Below, one piece after another: positions 1-9,422 of a stretch of 64,000 nt of DNA (its first letter is position 1; the number at the start of each line of letters is the position of its first letter). The notes under the pieces are model-generated. The model made no database searches. It saw only the letters and a program-made list of their open reading frames with translations, and was not told where the DNA came from. Source of the stretch: an uncultured Ruminococcus sp. (lineage in GTDB: Bacteria; Bacillota; Clostridia; Oscillospirales; Ruminococcaceae); contig UQYK01000002.1 in assembly GCA_900545285.1 (NCBI GenBank), forward strand, positions 1-64,000. Direction: 5' to 3'. The position numbers and the translations under genes are program-made.

Positions 1-1286
1 TAGTTTTCTACTATTATAGATGGAATAGGGATTATTTGCGCGTTTTCTATACATACATTTATTACGTCTCTTATTGTTTTTTCTCGTGCCTCTTTCAATG
101 CTTCATACAATTTATGCCATGATTTCTTTTGTTTTTTTCTTTCTATAAGCATACGATGTGTTTTTAAAGCATCACACAAATCATTTATATTATTATCACA
201 TAATGCCTTATAGAGAGGTTCGATAATATTCTGAAAGAATTTCAAATACTCATTTTTTTCCTCTTTCAACGAATCTCCTAATAATGTAAGCACATTATCA
301 TAATGCTGTTGATTTGCGAGCATTTTATGGGTGATCATTAGTGTTTTTACTTTGCCATTCCAATCACGTTCTAATTGTTTTTTTACATTATCAACGTAAC
401 ATACAAGGTCATTTTGAGCTAATTCTGACTTGTAATAACCACCTTGTCTATTGCCTTGGTAATCTTGTGTTGTTATCACGAAAACTTGTCCATCATCTAG
501 CTGATCTACGGCTTCTTGTTGAAAATCAGGTCTAATTGCGTTTAGGGCATTTACTACAGCCACATTTGAACGAAAATTCAAATTTTTTTGTATTTCAATA
601 AGCTGGTTGCTGTCTATTTTTCCACAAGCACCATTTGATGTATAAATAGTTTGCCATGAATCACCAAAGAAACCAAATTGAATGGTTTTCGAGCCTTCTA
701 CAAAGTGCTCTATAAATTTATCAGTCAATATCTTAAAAGAATCCTGATATTCATCAATTAATACGATTGGATATCTTAGCGATAGAAGTCTTCTGAATTT
801 TATATTATCTAAGAATTTGGCAAACAGTTTAATAACATCATCATGGTAAAGATATAAAGTTCCGTTATCTATATACCTTGAACCAAGCATATATGCAACA
901 TTAGAAACCTGATTTATGGTTACTCCTTCGGGTAATAGGCCTAATTCTTCTACATAGTTTTTAATAGTTTGCTGAAATTGATTTATTGAATCCCACGCAA
1001 AAGAATGAATTGTTGAAGGGACGATTGAACTATCAGCAGAAAGTCTTTCAAGTATTACGTTTACAGCAGCGTTAGTATATGTAATACACGCTATATTCTT
1101 TTTCTTTCTTCTAAATTCTTGACATTTATTTTGTTCCAGCCAATCAATAACTTTTAGAAGGGAATATGTCTTTCCCGAGCCTGCACCTGCTTCAACTATA
1201 AAACTGTTTCCTGATTTTAAAGCATCAATAATATGATTATCAATAGCATCAGCTTGTTCTTGAATTCTTTTATTAAGTATAGCCAT
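1..1286 (-). CDS. UvrD/REP-like helicase, GajB-like (3' end cut by window edge)
   Basis: I translated this frame from an ATG at 1286; it stays open for 428 codons to the window edge. Superfamily 1 helicase motifs are visible: Walker A AGAGSGKT at about residues 33-40, motif Ia-like ACITYTNAA near 66-74, Walker B DEYQDS near 178-183, and motif III GDSWQTIY near 208-215. The gene starts 11 bases after the stop of an OLD-family ATPase/TOPRIM gene. That pairing and order are those of GajA-GajB in the Gabija anti-phage system, in which GajB is a UvrD-like protein of about 500 residues that acts with the GajA nuclease. The Gabija name is an inference from gene pairing and domains; other OLD-UvrD pairs exist (for example PARIS-like or retron-linked OLD nucleases, though these lack this helicase partner). 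The C-terminus is not visible. Confidence 0.8.
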   Translation of the reverse strand, partial: MAILNKRIQEQADAIDNHIIDALKSGNSFIVEAGAGSGKTYSLLKVIDWLEQNKCQEFRRKKKNIACITYTNAAVNVILERLSADSSIVPSTIHSFAWDSINQFQQTIKNYVEELGLLPEGVTINQVSNVAYMLGSRYIDNGTLYLYHDDVIKLFAKFLDNIKFRRLLSLRYPIVLIDEYQDSFKILTDKFIEHFVEGSKTIQFGFFGDSWQTIYTSNGACGKIDSNQLIEIQKNLNFRSNVAVVNALNAIRPDFQQEAVDQLDDGQVFVITTQDYQGNRQGGYYKSELAQNDLVCYVDNVKKQLERDWNGKVKTLMITHKMLANQQHYDNVLTLLGDSLKEEKNEYLKFFQNIIEPLYKALCDNNINDLCDALKTHRMLIERKKQKKSWHKLYEALKEAREKTIRDVINVCIENAQIIPIPSIIVEN

Positions 1287-1297
1287 ATCATTCTACC

Positions 1298-3379
1298 TTA
1301 ATCTTTTATTGTTTTTATGGTTAGGTTTTGTTTTCTCTTTTCTTTGACGGTGATTGTAACAGGATATACTATCTTTTCTTGATTGTTAAGCCATATTAGC
1401 CCATCAACAATGTATGAAGGTGTTTGATATTCTAAAAAATCATCGTCAGTCAATAATTGCAAAGAAAAGTTTGTTTTCTTTTGTTTTTCCGAATCGAAAG
1501 AAAAGTTACTATCAGAATGGCTAATACCATATAGCTCTCTATTAACATTCATGATAGCCTCCTCCAAACTTCGAGCATGATATCCGTTTTCTTCTTTTTG
1601 AAATTCGATATGTCTAAATCCATTAGTGAGTTTATCGTTGGATATTAGTTTATATACATCTTCTATCTTTACTGTAGTAGATAAGGGAATATTCAATTTA
1701 TCGTGACACCATTTCATGATAGTTGCATTGGAAGTTCTTTTTGCTTTATCTTTCAAACATTTTTTTCCTTTTGAAGTAACAAAATCAATGTCTGTTAGTA
1801 TTAACGTTGGTATTCCAAGGAAGTCTATAAAATCAAAGAACCTGTGAGCATATGCTCCTCCAACTTCTATTATTGAGCAATATTGAGATGCTAAGGTTGG
1901 CGATTTTGTGTTGAACAAACCAGCTTGATCACATTTATTAATCATATCTGGAATCAAAAGTCTCTCAGCTGCTCCTTCAACCAATATAGCTTTATCACAA
2001 AAGTAAAGATCACATCTGCTTATTGTCATGTATTTATGTAGAAATTGCAAATTGTTTTGCTTTTCTTCATCATTTTGACACGTATTATAGAAGTCAGTTA
2101 AATTCTTACATATAACACATTCTTTCAACCTCTTAAAATATCTGACTTGTGTAAAAGGAACTGAATTAGCTATATATGACGAATGAGTAGAAATCAATAT
2201 TTGAATTTTATTGCCTGTAAAACCTTCAAGAACCTCACTAATATACTTTACAAAAACGGTTTGTAATTGAGGATGCATATGTGCTTCAGGTTCTTCCAAA
2301 AAAAGTAAAGGAATTGCAGAAAGTGAATTCTTTTTGATTTCTTGTGCGAACTCTTGCAATAAAAACACTATTTTTATAAGATTTTTATAACCCAGACCAT
2401 TGTGGGAACTTGGTAGAGTTTCATTTTCTCCACTAATTGAATATGCAAGATCAGTGTCTTTAATGATATTATCTTTCAACAATATTTGCGTTGTTGCCTT
2501 TAATTGCAAGTCTTCTGCCGTCGGATATCCGAAGCGTATCATTTTTGTAATTATTTCTTCAAGAAGTTTATTGATCTCATCTTGAGCTTTAATGCTTTCC
2601 TGTTCAACATAAGCTTTAAGTTTTTCGATTTTTTTATTTATATTATCTTCAAAAGGAATAACACCATCTTGAAAAATGCGTTCCATCACCTGTCCTATTG
2701 GTTTTTTATCATGATTATCAAGTTCATCTAAACCACGTTCAGCTGATATTCTTTTGAATATAAAAACATCTCTGAGATGGGATACTTCTCTTATCTGAAA
2801 AACAGATGGGTTAGTGGGATTGATTGCTTTTACACTAATTTCAAATATCTTGTTAAAATTTGTACTGAGGTAATTTGAAATTGCTATTATTTCACTGCTT
2901 TTTTTACTTTTAGCTGTAGGATTAGTTACTTTTAGCAGACTTATTTTATCAGTTATTTCCGATATAATGGTATCAGAGAGTATGCTTTGATATTCTACCA
3001 AAATACGAGCTATGTTATTGTTAATATCTAAATCAATAATAAATGGCGAAAGTGCTCCAAGATACTCATCCTCAGCTTCATTTGAATAATCAATATCAAA
3101 CTGAATAGTTGTTTTTGGAATCAAGTCTTTGGCTTTGCCAATAGAAATTTTCCCTTTTACGACTTTCCATAAGACTTCATATAATGTGCTTCTACATTGT
3201 ATCGGATAATCAGCAAAATCCAAGTCTTTTCTGCCTGATAGAACACGTTGCAGAATAGATAAAAACGAAGTCTTACCAGCATTATTTTTACCAACTATTA
3301 GTGTCAGTGCTTCGTCTAAATGTATATTGGTATCAAGAAGAAGTCTGTAATTCCAAATATGTACATTACTCAGTAACAT
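1298..3379 (-). CDS. OLD-family ATPase/TOPRIM endonuclease, GajA-like
   Basis: The protein has 693 residues. The N-terminal ABC/SMC-type ATPase shows Walker A GKNNAGKT at residues 30-37, a signature-like stretch around NGLGYKNL at 327-334, Walker B PLLFLEEPEAHMHP at 357-370, and a switch histidine in ILISTHSS near 394-401. A TOPRIM nuclease domain follows, with the conserved glutamate in AILVEGAAE at 464-472 and the DxD-type motif TDIDF at 529-533. This is the OLD class 2 layout of GajA, which nicks DNA and is controlled by nucleotide binding. It is somewhat longer than the best-known GajA (about 580 residues). It lies 25 bases downstream of the specificity gene of a restriction system and just upstream of a UvrD-like gene, all on one strand, so the four genes probably form one defence operon. 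Confidence 0.85.
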   Translation of the reverse strand: MLLSNVHIWNYRLLLDTNIHLDEALTLIVGKNNAGKTSFLSILQRVLSGRKDLDFADYPIQCRSTLYEVLWKVVKGKISIGKAKDLIPKTTIQFDIDYSNEAEDEYLGALSPFIIDLDINNNIARILVEYQSILSDTIISEITDKISLLKVTNPTAKSKKSSEIIAISNYLSTNFNKIFEISVKAINPTNPSVFQIREVSHLRDVFIFKRISAERGLDELDNHDKKPIGQVMERIFQDGVIPFEDNINKKIEKLKAYVEQESIKAQDEINKLLEEIITKMIRFGYPTAEDLQLKATTQILLKDNIIKDTDLAYSISGENETLPSSHNGLGYKNLIKIVFLLQEFAQEIKKNSLSAIPLLFLEEPEAHMHPQLQTVFVKYISEVLEGFTGNKIQILISTHSSYIANSVPFTQVRYFKRLKECVICKNLTDFYNTCQNDEEKQNNLQFLHKYMTISRCDLYFCDKAILVEGAAERLLIPDMINKCDQAGLFNTKSPTLASQYCSIIEVGGAYAHRFFDFIDFLGIPTLILTDIDFVTSKGKKCLKDKAKRTSNATIMKWCHDKLNIPLSTTVKIEDVYKLISNDKLTNGFRHIEFQKEENGYHARSLEEAIMNVNRELYGISHSDSNFSFDSEKQKKTNFSLQLLTDDDFLEYQTPSYIVDGLIWLNNQEKIVYPVTITVKEKRKQNLTIKTIKD

Positions 3380-3404
3380 ATACTATCACCTTCTAAAACA
3401 ACTA

Positions 3405-4508
3405 TTATATTCTATCTCCATAAGGCAGTGATTTAATATAGTCCTCCATAAACTGCCAATCAGGAATATATCCTTCGTCGGAGTATTTGTTTGTATCATC
3501 AATATAAGGAAGATCATTTGAATTGTATCGTATGGGAAGACAAATTTCAGTATTGACCATATTTTCAAGTGTCCATTTTCTTCCATATGAGAAGCGGTAT
3601 TTTTCTTGACGAATAACCGTAGCAATAAACAGACCGACATACTTATTAAATCCACTATATTTTGAGTACAAAACATTTACATCATCGGTTGCCCAATAAG
3701 GATCTGGTTGATAAAACGCCTCTCCAACAGAACCATTATAACTTAACGAAATAGTGTTCCCTTTGTGGATTGGACTTTGACCTATATGATTAGCAACACC
3801 ATTATTTGAATCTATTGCACCTATATAAAGGTTATTACCTTCCTCTTGATCTTCTGATGTAAGGCGTTTTCCTTTTTTAATATCAAACAACCTTCCAAGA
3901 TAGAAACGCTTCCATTCCTTGGTCTTTAGCTCAAGTGTTCGTCCATTTGTATTTTTTGTGGTTAGTGGTTTATAATGCAGCGATTTTATATAATTCTCCA
4001 TGAACTGCCAATCAGGAACATAACCTTCATCAGAGTATTTGCATGTTTTATCAATTATTGGGGCATTTTTATCATCTTTCACTACGGGAAGCATAAGTTC
4101 TAAATAGGGCAATGTTTTATTTGCTTGTCTTCCGTAGCTATATTTGTATTTATTGGCTTTGATTATAGTTATAATAAACATCTTAGCTTCAAAAGATATA
4201 TTATCTTTTGCTTCTAGAGTATATAAATCTCTACCGCTGTAGAAGGGTTCAGGCTGTATAAAAGTTGACAGTACGCTTCCACCACCTGCAACTGATATCA
4301 ATCCTGCTTTTTGTGGAATTACATTTTCAATTGGCATTACAGTAGCTGAAACTCCATTATTTGACTCCGTTCTGCTAACAAATTTAATTCCTATTTCCTC
4401 ATTATTGATTATTTCATCGCAGTTACTAAGCTCTAAGTTAACACCGTATTTTACAGTAAATAATTTTTCAATAATAAATGGTTTCCATTCACTAATATTA
4501 AGATTCAT
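3405..4508 (-). CDS. DNA specificity subunit, BcgI B-like / HsdS-like
   Basis: The 367-residue protein is built of two similar halves, as expected for a specificity subunit with two target-recognition domains. Each half starts with a related segment (SEWKPFIIEKLFTVKYG at the N-terminus; KEWKRFYLGRLFDIKKGKR near residue 200) and ends with nearly the same motif: KYSDEGYVPDWQFMENYIKS in the first half and a copy differing in three residues at the C-terminus. Such repeats form the central and terminal helices that bind the methylase. The gene overlaps the upstream methylase-nuclease gene by 11 bases, indicating translational coupling. Its length is close to that of BcgI B (341 residues). The DNA sequence it recognises cannot be read from the protein. 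Confidence 0.88.
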   Translation of the reverse strand: MNLNISEWKPFIIEKLFTVKYGVNLELSNCDEIINNEEIGIKFVSRTESNNGVSATVMPIENVIPQKAGLISVAGGGSVLSTFIQPEPFYSGRDLYTLEAKDNISFEAKMFIITIIKANKYKYSYGRQANKTLPYLELMLPVVKDDKNAPIIDKTCKYSDEGYVPDWQFMENYIKSLHYKPLTTKNTNGRTLELKTKEWKRFYLGRLFDIKKGKRLTSEDQEEGNNLYIGAIDSNNGVANHIGQSPIHKGNTISLSYNGSVGEAFYQPDPYWATDDVNVLYSKYSGFNKYVGLFIATVIRQEKYRFSYGRKWTLENMVNTEICLPIRYNSNDLPYIDDTNKYSDEGYIPDWQFMEDYIKSLPYGDRI

Positions 4509-6426
4509 ATATGTTACCTTCCTTTACTAAATAAGCAAGATAATCATTTAATGTTCTCTGGAAATCTTCTTCTTTGAGAGTATTATAATCAGTTTTCATA
4601 TACGCTTCACATAACCATTCGGATTCGCCATTTACTACTACAGTAGCAGATTTACCTGGTTCAGCTTTATGGTTCCTGAAAAGATATATCCACTCCTTTT
4701 CAATTTCTTTCCACAAGCTTTCATTATCTGCGTTGAACTGTTCAACTCTGCCGAGGTTCTTCTTTTTCTTAAAGCCATCGTCTTTACAATAACCAAAGAA
4801 AGTCTCTTTTTCCTCTGAGTGCGGTTTGCCAAGTGTAAATAACATACAGCAGGCACAAGCAGAGGCTCCAGGATAAAAAATCTCATTAGGAAGCGTGAAT
4901 ACCGCTTCAAGAGTATTATTCTCAAGCATTGCAATCTTTTCTTTTTCGATTATATCGCTTGTTCCTATTGCCGCAGCAACAGGAAGTAATACAGCAAGCT
5001 TAACTTGCTTAGTTGGCTTTCCAGCTTTTTCTTTCAGATCATTCAGTTCTTTTATAACGTCAGAAATGAAATGAACGAATACAAATCCCTTAGTCGGATC
5101 TTCTTTTCCGTCCTTAGCCTTAGCAGTCCATGTTGTTTTATAGGCAGCAGGAATGCCAATAGGTTTGGCATTGTATGGCGGGTTCATCAAAATTATATCA
5201 GGGTCGGCTTCCATGATAAACTTCTTACTATCAAAGATACTGCCAAACTTGATGTTTGAATTGCCGTCACCATGAATAAGCATATTGGTTGTAGATAGAC
5301 CATAGGCTTTTTCTTCAACTTCAATACCAAAAATATGTTTTTCCTTTACCTGTCTTATCAGTTCCTCGGCTTCCTTTTCAGTTTTATCTCTTCGACAATC
5401 AGCAATTTCTTTTACCATTGCCTGCACTAAGAATGATCCGCTTCCACAAGTGCCGTCCAGAATGACCTTTGTTCTATCTACATCTGTTATTCGGCACATG
5501 AATTCAGTGATGTGATCAGGAGTGAAAGCCTGATTTTTATCGGCTTTGCCAGTATACTTATTAAAAGCAATAAAGAAAAGGTTCAGTATATCCTGTCCCT
5601 CGGAACTGTCAGCATCAATGTATCTGTAAATATCCATGAGGATGGTATCAAGAATCTCAATCCAATCTTTAATTTTCAGTTTCTTGACTTTCTGATCGTT
5701 GAGGACATTCTTCTGTAATAGTTCAATTTTCTTTGTCTTGTTTTCAGAATTATCAAGAAGATTATCAAGAGTATTTTTTATGCCGGCACGTATTTCTTCA
5801 GCAGACATCATTTTCCAAACATCATCAAGCTTATCTTTAAGTGCGTCATCAATTCTTGTAGCACCTGTTTTCTTTACCATGTCTTTGATATAAAGAAGTG
5901 TAGTGCCTACAAATTGACTGCGAAGCTTCTCGTCAATGTCCTTTTTATGAAGTAGCTCATTAAGATCATAAGTGTTTTTCATGACACGTTCTTTATCATT
6001 CTGTCTCGCAGTATCAAATAGTTTTACGTAGTGCTCCATTGTATCAAGAACGGTTTCCTCTTTCAAAAGGTGAGAATCGTCAACAAAATAACGCCATACC
6101 TTTATCTTATCATTGTTGGTATTTGCAAGAATAGCAATAATTTTTATCCCTTTATGTAAAGCACGTTCTTCTTCAACATATTCTGCCAACTGCTTTTCGT
6201 CAGCTTTAGTGAAGCTCTGCTTTGTCTCGATTAATACTGCAACGCTATTATTTTCAAAACGTATATCTAACTTGAAATGCTTGACAGCGTGACCTACAGC
6301 TTTTTCAAGCTTTTCTTTACTACCTGCTTCCTGTACATAGCTGTATTCACCTGCTTCTATGTTAGTGGTAAGATATTCCTTACCAATACGATCAATCATT
6401 TCATGCCTATTCACAATCAACACCAC
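4498..6426 (-). CDS. Type IIB (BcgI A-like) restriction nuclease-methyltransferase fusion
   Basis: The 642-residue protein has an N-terminal domain like HSDR_N/PD-(D/E)xK nucleases, with a strand carrying VLIETKQ (E67, K69) after a conserved region around residues 40-60. A helical linker follows, then an N6-adenine methylase with motif I DGTCGSGSF at 324-332 and motif IV NPPYN at 415-419. Nuclease and methylase in one chain, partnered by a separate S subunit, is the arrangement of BcgI (A subunit 637 residues). No separate HsdR is present, which argues against an ordinary type I system. The reading frame opens with GTG at 6426; a downstream ATG (residue 10, MIDRIG) is an alternative start. 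The gene is first in the operon and has its own promoter. Confidence 0.82.
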   Translation of the reverse strand: MVLIVNRHEMIDRIGKEYLTTNIEAGEYSYVQEAGSKEKLEKAVGHAVKHFKLDIRFENNSVAVLIETKQSFTKADEKQLAEYVEEERALHKGIKIIAILANTNNDKIKVWRYFVDDSHLLKEETVLDTMEHYVKLFDTARQNDKERVMKNTYDLNELLHKKDIDEKLRSQFVGTTLLYIKDMVKKTGATRIDDALKDKLDDVWKMMSAEEIRAGIKNTLDNLLDNSENKTKKIELLQKNVLNDQKVKKLKIKDWIEILDTILMDIYRYIDADSSEGQDILNLFFIAFNKYTGKADKNQAFTPDHITEFMCRITDVDRTKVILDGTCGSGSFLVQAMVKEIADCRRDKTEKEAEELIRQVKEKHIFGIEVEEKAYGLSTTNMLIHGDGNSNIKFGSIFDSKKFIMEADPDIILMNPPYNAKPIGIPAAYKTTWTAKAKDGKEDPTKGFVFVHFISDVIKELNDLKEKAGKPTKQVKLAVLLPVAAAIGTSDIIEKEKIAMLENNTLEAVFTLPNEIFYPGASACACCMLFTLGKPHSEEKETFFGYCKDDGFKKKKNLGRVEQFNADNESLWKEIEKEWIYLFRNHKAEPGKSATVVVNGESEWLCEAYMKTDYNTLKEEDFQRTLNDYLAYLVKEGNIYES

Positions 6427-6462
6427 TTTCTAATGGGATATTTCGACAAAATATATAAAATA

Positions 6463-6491
6463 ATTATACCATAATTCCTTTGAAAAAGCAA
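6463..6491 (-). promoter_or_regulatory. Promoter of restriction/Gabija operon
   Basis: Read on the minus strand: TTGCTT, 17-base spacer, TATAAT. The start of transcription would fall near 6456, about 30 bases ahead of the first possible start codon of the methylase-nuclease gene. The rest of the 6427-6556 gap contains nothing else I can name. Confidence 0.65.
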
Positions 6492-6556
6492 TATGTAATC
6501 GTGAGATTTCACCTGTTTTTCGACATCTGCAACTTTGACGCCAGTGGATTCAAAGT

Positions 6557-7576
6557 TCACTCCTTCTTCCCAAACCTCTCAACAAGCTCTTCTGCAATAG
6601 CCTTCATCTCAGCCTTATACTTAGTACTGAGTTTTTCAAGCTCCTTGGTAGGGAGACCGTTGCGTATCAGTCGCTTTTTGAGCTTATCCATATCGTCCAT
6701 ACGCTCCTGTTTCGCCTGCATAAAATTGTCGAATTCGGCAGGGTGGTACTTCTCGATGCCAGCTTCAACGAGAACCTTCTTATATCTGCGGACATAGGCA
6801 TCATAATCTCGCTTCACGGCTGAGTATGCCTTTGTATTTTCCTTGTATATGGCTTCCTTCTGCTGTTTCTGTGCTTCGATGCACTCGGCGGAGTGACAGC
6901 AGACTTCTCTTTCCGTTCCGAGAAACAGCTTATGACAGAAACCGCACTCGCAGACAGTCCACTTATTATAATGAACGAGCTGTCCAACCTCTGCAAGGAC
7001 GGTCAGCAGGCAGTTGTCGCTTTCACGGAACACATTGAATGTGTAATCATCGGCAGCAACTACCGTTCTTCCGGACTGTATCATAAAATGCTCCATAGTA
7101 GACTTATGGCTGAAATACGCATCACTGCACATCAATGCGAACTGCGTATCCATATACGCCATGAGCTTTCGGGAAACCTCATCCTGTATCTTTCTCCTGT
7201 TGAGCTTGGCGATAACAACGTCATTCGGTTTCAGTAGGACGTGCCTCTCCTTGTCATAGAACTCAATAACAGAGCTGACATATCCTCTGAAAAAGATATT
7301 CTCCCCATATTCAGCTATAAACCTTGCTATCATATCATCGGTGCTGACTTCAATGCTCTTGTCAATACGCAAGGCGCTGTTGAGCCTGTCCTTGAAAGCG
7401 TCATAAGGCTCGGTATGTTCGCAGAACACTTTATGCTGATTCATCAGCTCATCAAAAGTGTATGTTCTCGTATTCAGGACTGTACCGTGTATGCTTTCAT
7501 CAGTATCATTAACAGACTGTGCGATATTTATCGTGCGGTCTGTTTCGTTTATACGGTAAATTGTCGTAGTTCCCAT
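6557..7576 (-). CDS. DUF6076-like zinc-cluster protein of IMEs
   Basis: The start is set at the ATG at 7576 because GAGGAGAG lies seven bases upstream; the frame is open further but without a ribosome site. The 339-residue product begins MGTTTIYRINETDRTINIAQ and has a C-terminal cysteine cluster (CECGFCHKLF followed by CCHSAEC) that could bind zinc, then a basic, helical tail. I recognise the overall pattern as the DUF6076 type found in Firmicutes integrative elements; the function is unknown. It is divergent from the DUF3987 gene and shares with it an iteron-like intergenic region, so it may be a regulator of, or partner in, element maintenance (inference). Confidence 0.6.
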   Translation of the reverse strand: MGTTTIYRINETDRTINIAQSVNDTDESIHGTVLNTRTYTFDELMNQHKVFCEHTEPYDAFKDRLNSALRIDKSIEVSTDDMIARFIAEYGENIFFRGYVSSVIEFYDKERHVLLKPNDVVIAKLNRRKIQDEVSRKLMAYMDTQFALMCSDAYFSHKSTMEHFMIQSGRTVVAADDYTFNVFRESDNCLLTVLAEVGQLVHYNKWTVCECGFCHKLFLGTEREVCCHSAECIEAQKQQKEAIYKENTKAYSAVKRDYDAYVRRYKKVLVEAGIEKYHPAEFDNFMQAKQERMDDMDKLKKRLIRNGLPTKELEKLSTKYKAEMKAIAEELVERFGKKE

Positions 7577-7620
7577 ACGCTCTCCTCGCTTTCGGTATCT
7601 TCTGATATTATAACATATCA

Positions 7621-7716
7621 CACGCAAAATGTCAATTATAATGCGTATTATAGCGTAATATACAGCGTATTCAAAAATATTATACGTATTCTTTTGCGTA
7701 AATACGCAATACACGC
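7621..7716. repeat. GCGTA iterons between divergent IME genes
   Basis: GCGTA occurs at 7643, 7653, 7665 and 7696, with inverted copies (TACGC or ACGC) near 7622, 7703 and 7712. Several are about one helical turn apart in an A+T-rich stretch. The last pair forms the palindrome GCGTAAATACGC, followed by AA at 7696-7709. The same 14 bases recur at 13226-13239 beside the attachment end. This could be an operator for the two divergent genes or a replication origin for the excised element. Confidence 0.6.
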
Positions 7717-7852
7717 ACAGGACCTCCGAAAGAAATGTTACAATGGTCATGTCAGCAGGCGACGGTCGGCTGACAGCGGTATTGCATACAAGATGCTGAC
7801 CGCTATACATATAAATTCGCTTTTATAAATACATCTGAAAGGAAGATGATAG

Positions 7853-9313
7853 TTGAACAACGAAACAACGTGGGTTCAGCCCACACCACTCCGTCCCGAC
7901 GGGACAAACCTCCTGCCGTTCCCTGTGAACGCACTTCCACCTATTATAGGTGATATGGCAGACGCAATAGCGACTACCACTTCAACGGATGTTGCTATGG
8001 CAGGCACTTCAATACTTTCGGCGGTGAGCTACTGCTTTTCGGGCGTGTACCGTATGTCGGCCAAGCGTGACCATACTGAGCCGCTGGTACTCGACACCCT
8101 GACGATAGCAGAGCCGAGCTTCAAGAAGTCTCCTGTTATCTCTCTTATCAAGCGACCGTATATACAGTTCGCTCACGACTGGAACGAGCATAACAAGCAG
8201 GACATCTTCACGGCGCAGGCAGAATACAAGCTGTTAGAGAGCAAGCTCGAAGCACTTGAAAAGAAGAAAGACGTTACCGCCGAGGAGATAGCCAAGCTCC
8301 GAACAGAGCTGAGCAATATGCCACCGAGCAATTTCCGCAGGATAGCTGTTGACGATGTTACGCCCGAATCTCTTGTAAATCTGCTTGAAGAAAACGGCAC
8401 ACTCCTGATGATATCCGATGAATCAGGAATGCTCGGTAATTTCAGCGGGCGATACAGCAACAATATCCCGAACCTTGATCTCTTGCTGAAATCGTGGAAC
8501 GGTGAAACGTATATCAGCGACAGAGTGACCAGGGCGAGTATAGTGCTGAAAAAGCCGTACATGAGCATCTGTCTTGCGTGTCAGCCCTATATGTTCGATA
8601 GCATGATAAATAATCCTGTGTTTCGTGGCAGCGGACTGATAGCACGTTTTCTGTATTGTTTCCCCGTAAGCAATATCGGTCATCGTAAGTACGATACACA
8701 GGCTGTTCCCGAAACTGTTGCAGAGAATTACAAGAAGCTGATATACAAACTCCTCAGTAAGAAGTTTGCTTATCACGACGAAAAGGAGCTGTATCTCCAT
8801 TTCGATGAAAAGACATACGGTGAGTTCGTAGATTACTACAACAGGCGTATTGAGCCGATGCTCCTCACGGATATGGCATTCTGCAAAGACTGGGGCGGTA
8901 AGTATCACGGCGAACTGCTCCGCCTGTGCGGTATCATTCACTGTATCAAGTGTGCTTTGAATGGTGTTGAGCCAGCGGAGAACCTTGTCACGCTTGATAC
9001 GTTCTGTAACGCTATCGAGATCGGTGAGTATTTCCGTGAACAGGCGATATATGCGTACAGTCTCGGTGACGTTGACCACGGAACGATAAAGGCAGAACGT
9101 GTGATAAACAAGATACGCTCCAAGCACATCACAAATATCAGGCAGAATGACCTGTACAAGCTGTGCAGATGCACACTATTTAAGAACGCCGCCGACTTTG
9201 CTGAGACAATGGATATGCTGGAGGAATACAGGTATATTGTCCGCAACACAAGCAAGGGTGCAAACAACAAAACGATAACAGACGTTATCATCAACCCGAA
9301 CATTTACAGATGA
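7853..9313 (+). CDS. DUF3987 domain protein (replication-associated)
   Basis: The 486-residue protein starts at TTG 7853, preceded by GAAAGGAAG at a proper distance; no ATG lies nearby in frame. It matches the DUF3987 pattern: an N-terminal PFPVNALPPIIGDMADAIA region, a domain with ISDESGMLGNFSGRYS near residues 188-203, and a stretch SICLACQPYMFDSM typical of the family's nucleotide-hydrolase-like fold. Members are found beside CHC2 primase domains in phages and integrative elements and are thought to act with them in replication initiation. Here it is followed by a small HTH gene and by a CHC2 primase gene, so the three probably form the replication module of the element. Confidence 0.75.
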   Translation: MNNETTWVQPTPLRPDGTNLLPFPVNALPPIIGDMADAIATTTSTDVAMAGTSILSAVSYCFSGVYRMSAKRDHTEPLVLDTLTIAEPSFKKSPVISLIKRPYIQFAHDWNEHNKQDIFTAQAEYKLLESKLEALEKKKDVTAEEIAKLRTELSNMPPSNFRRIAVDDVTPESLVNLLEENGTLLMISDESGMLGNFSGRYSNNIPNLDLLLKSWNGETYISDRVTRASIVLKKPYMSICLACQPYMFDSMINNPVFRGSGLIARFLYCFPVSNIGHRKYDTQAVPETVAENYKKLIYKLLSKKFAYHDEKELYLHFDEKTYGEFVDYYNRRIEPMLLTDMAFCKDWGGKYHGELLRLCGIIHCIKCALNGVEPAENLVTLDTFCNAIEIGEYFREQAIYAYSLGDVDHGTIKAERVINKIRSKHITNIRQNDLYKLCRCTLFKNAADFAETMDMLEEYRYIVRNTSKGANNKTITDVIINPNIYR

Positions 9314-9422
9314 TGAAATCTGAACTTTCCGCATTTTGCACACTTTGAAACTGCAAAATGCTCAAAATGTTCAAAGTTCATAAAACACAAAACTCTTAGA
9401 TAGAAAGATGAGGATTTTAATT

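Noticed and set aside
4498..6426. Reading as an ordinary type I HsdM
   Set aside because: The N-terminal nuclease-like domain, the total length and the lack of hsdR in the visible operon fit BcgI-like type IIB better.
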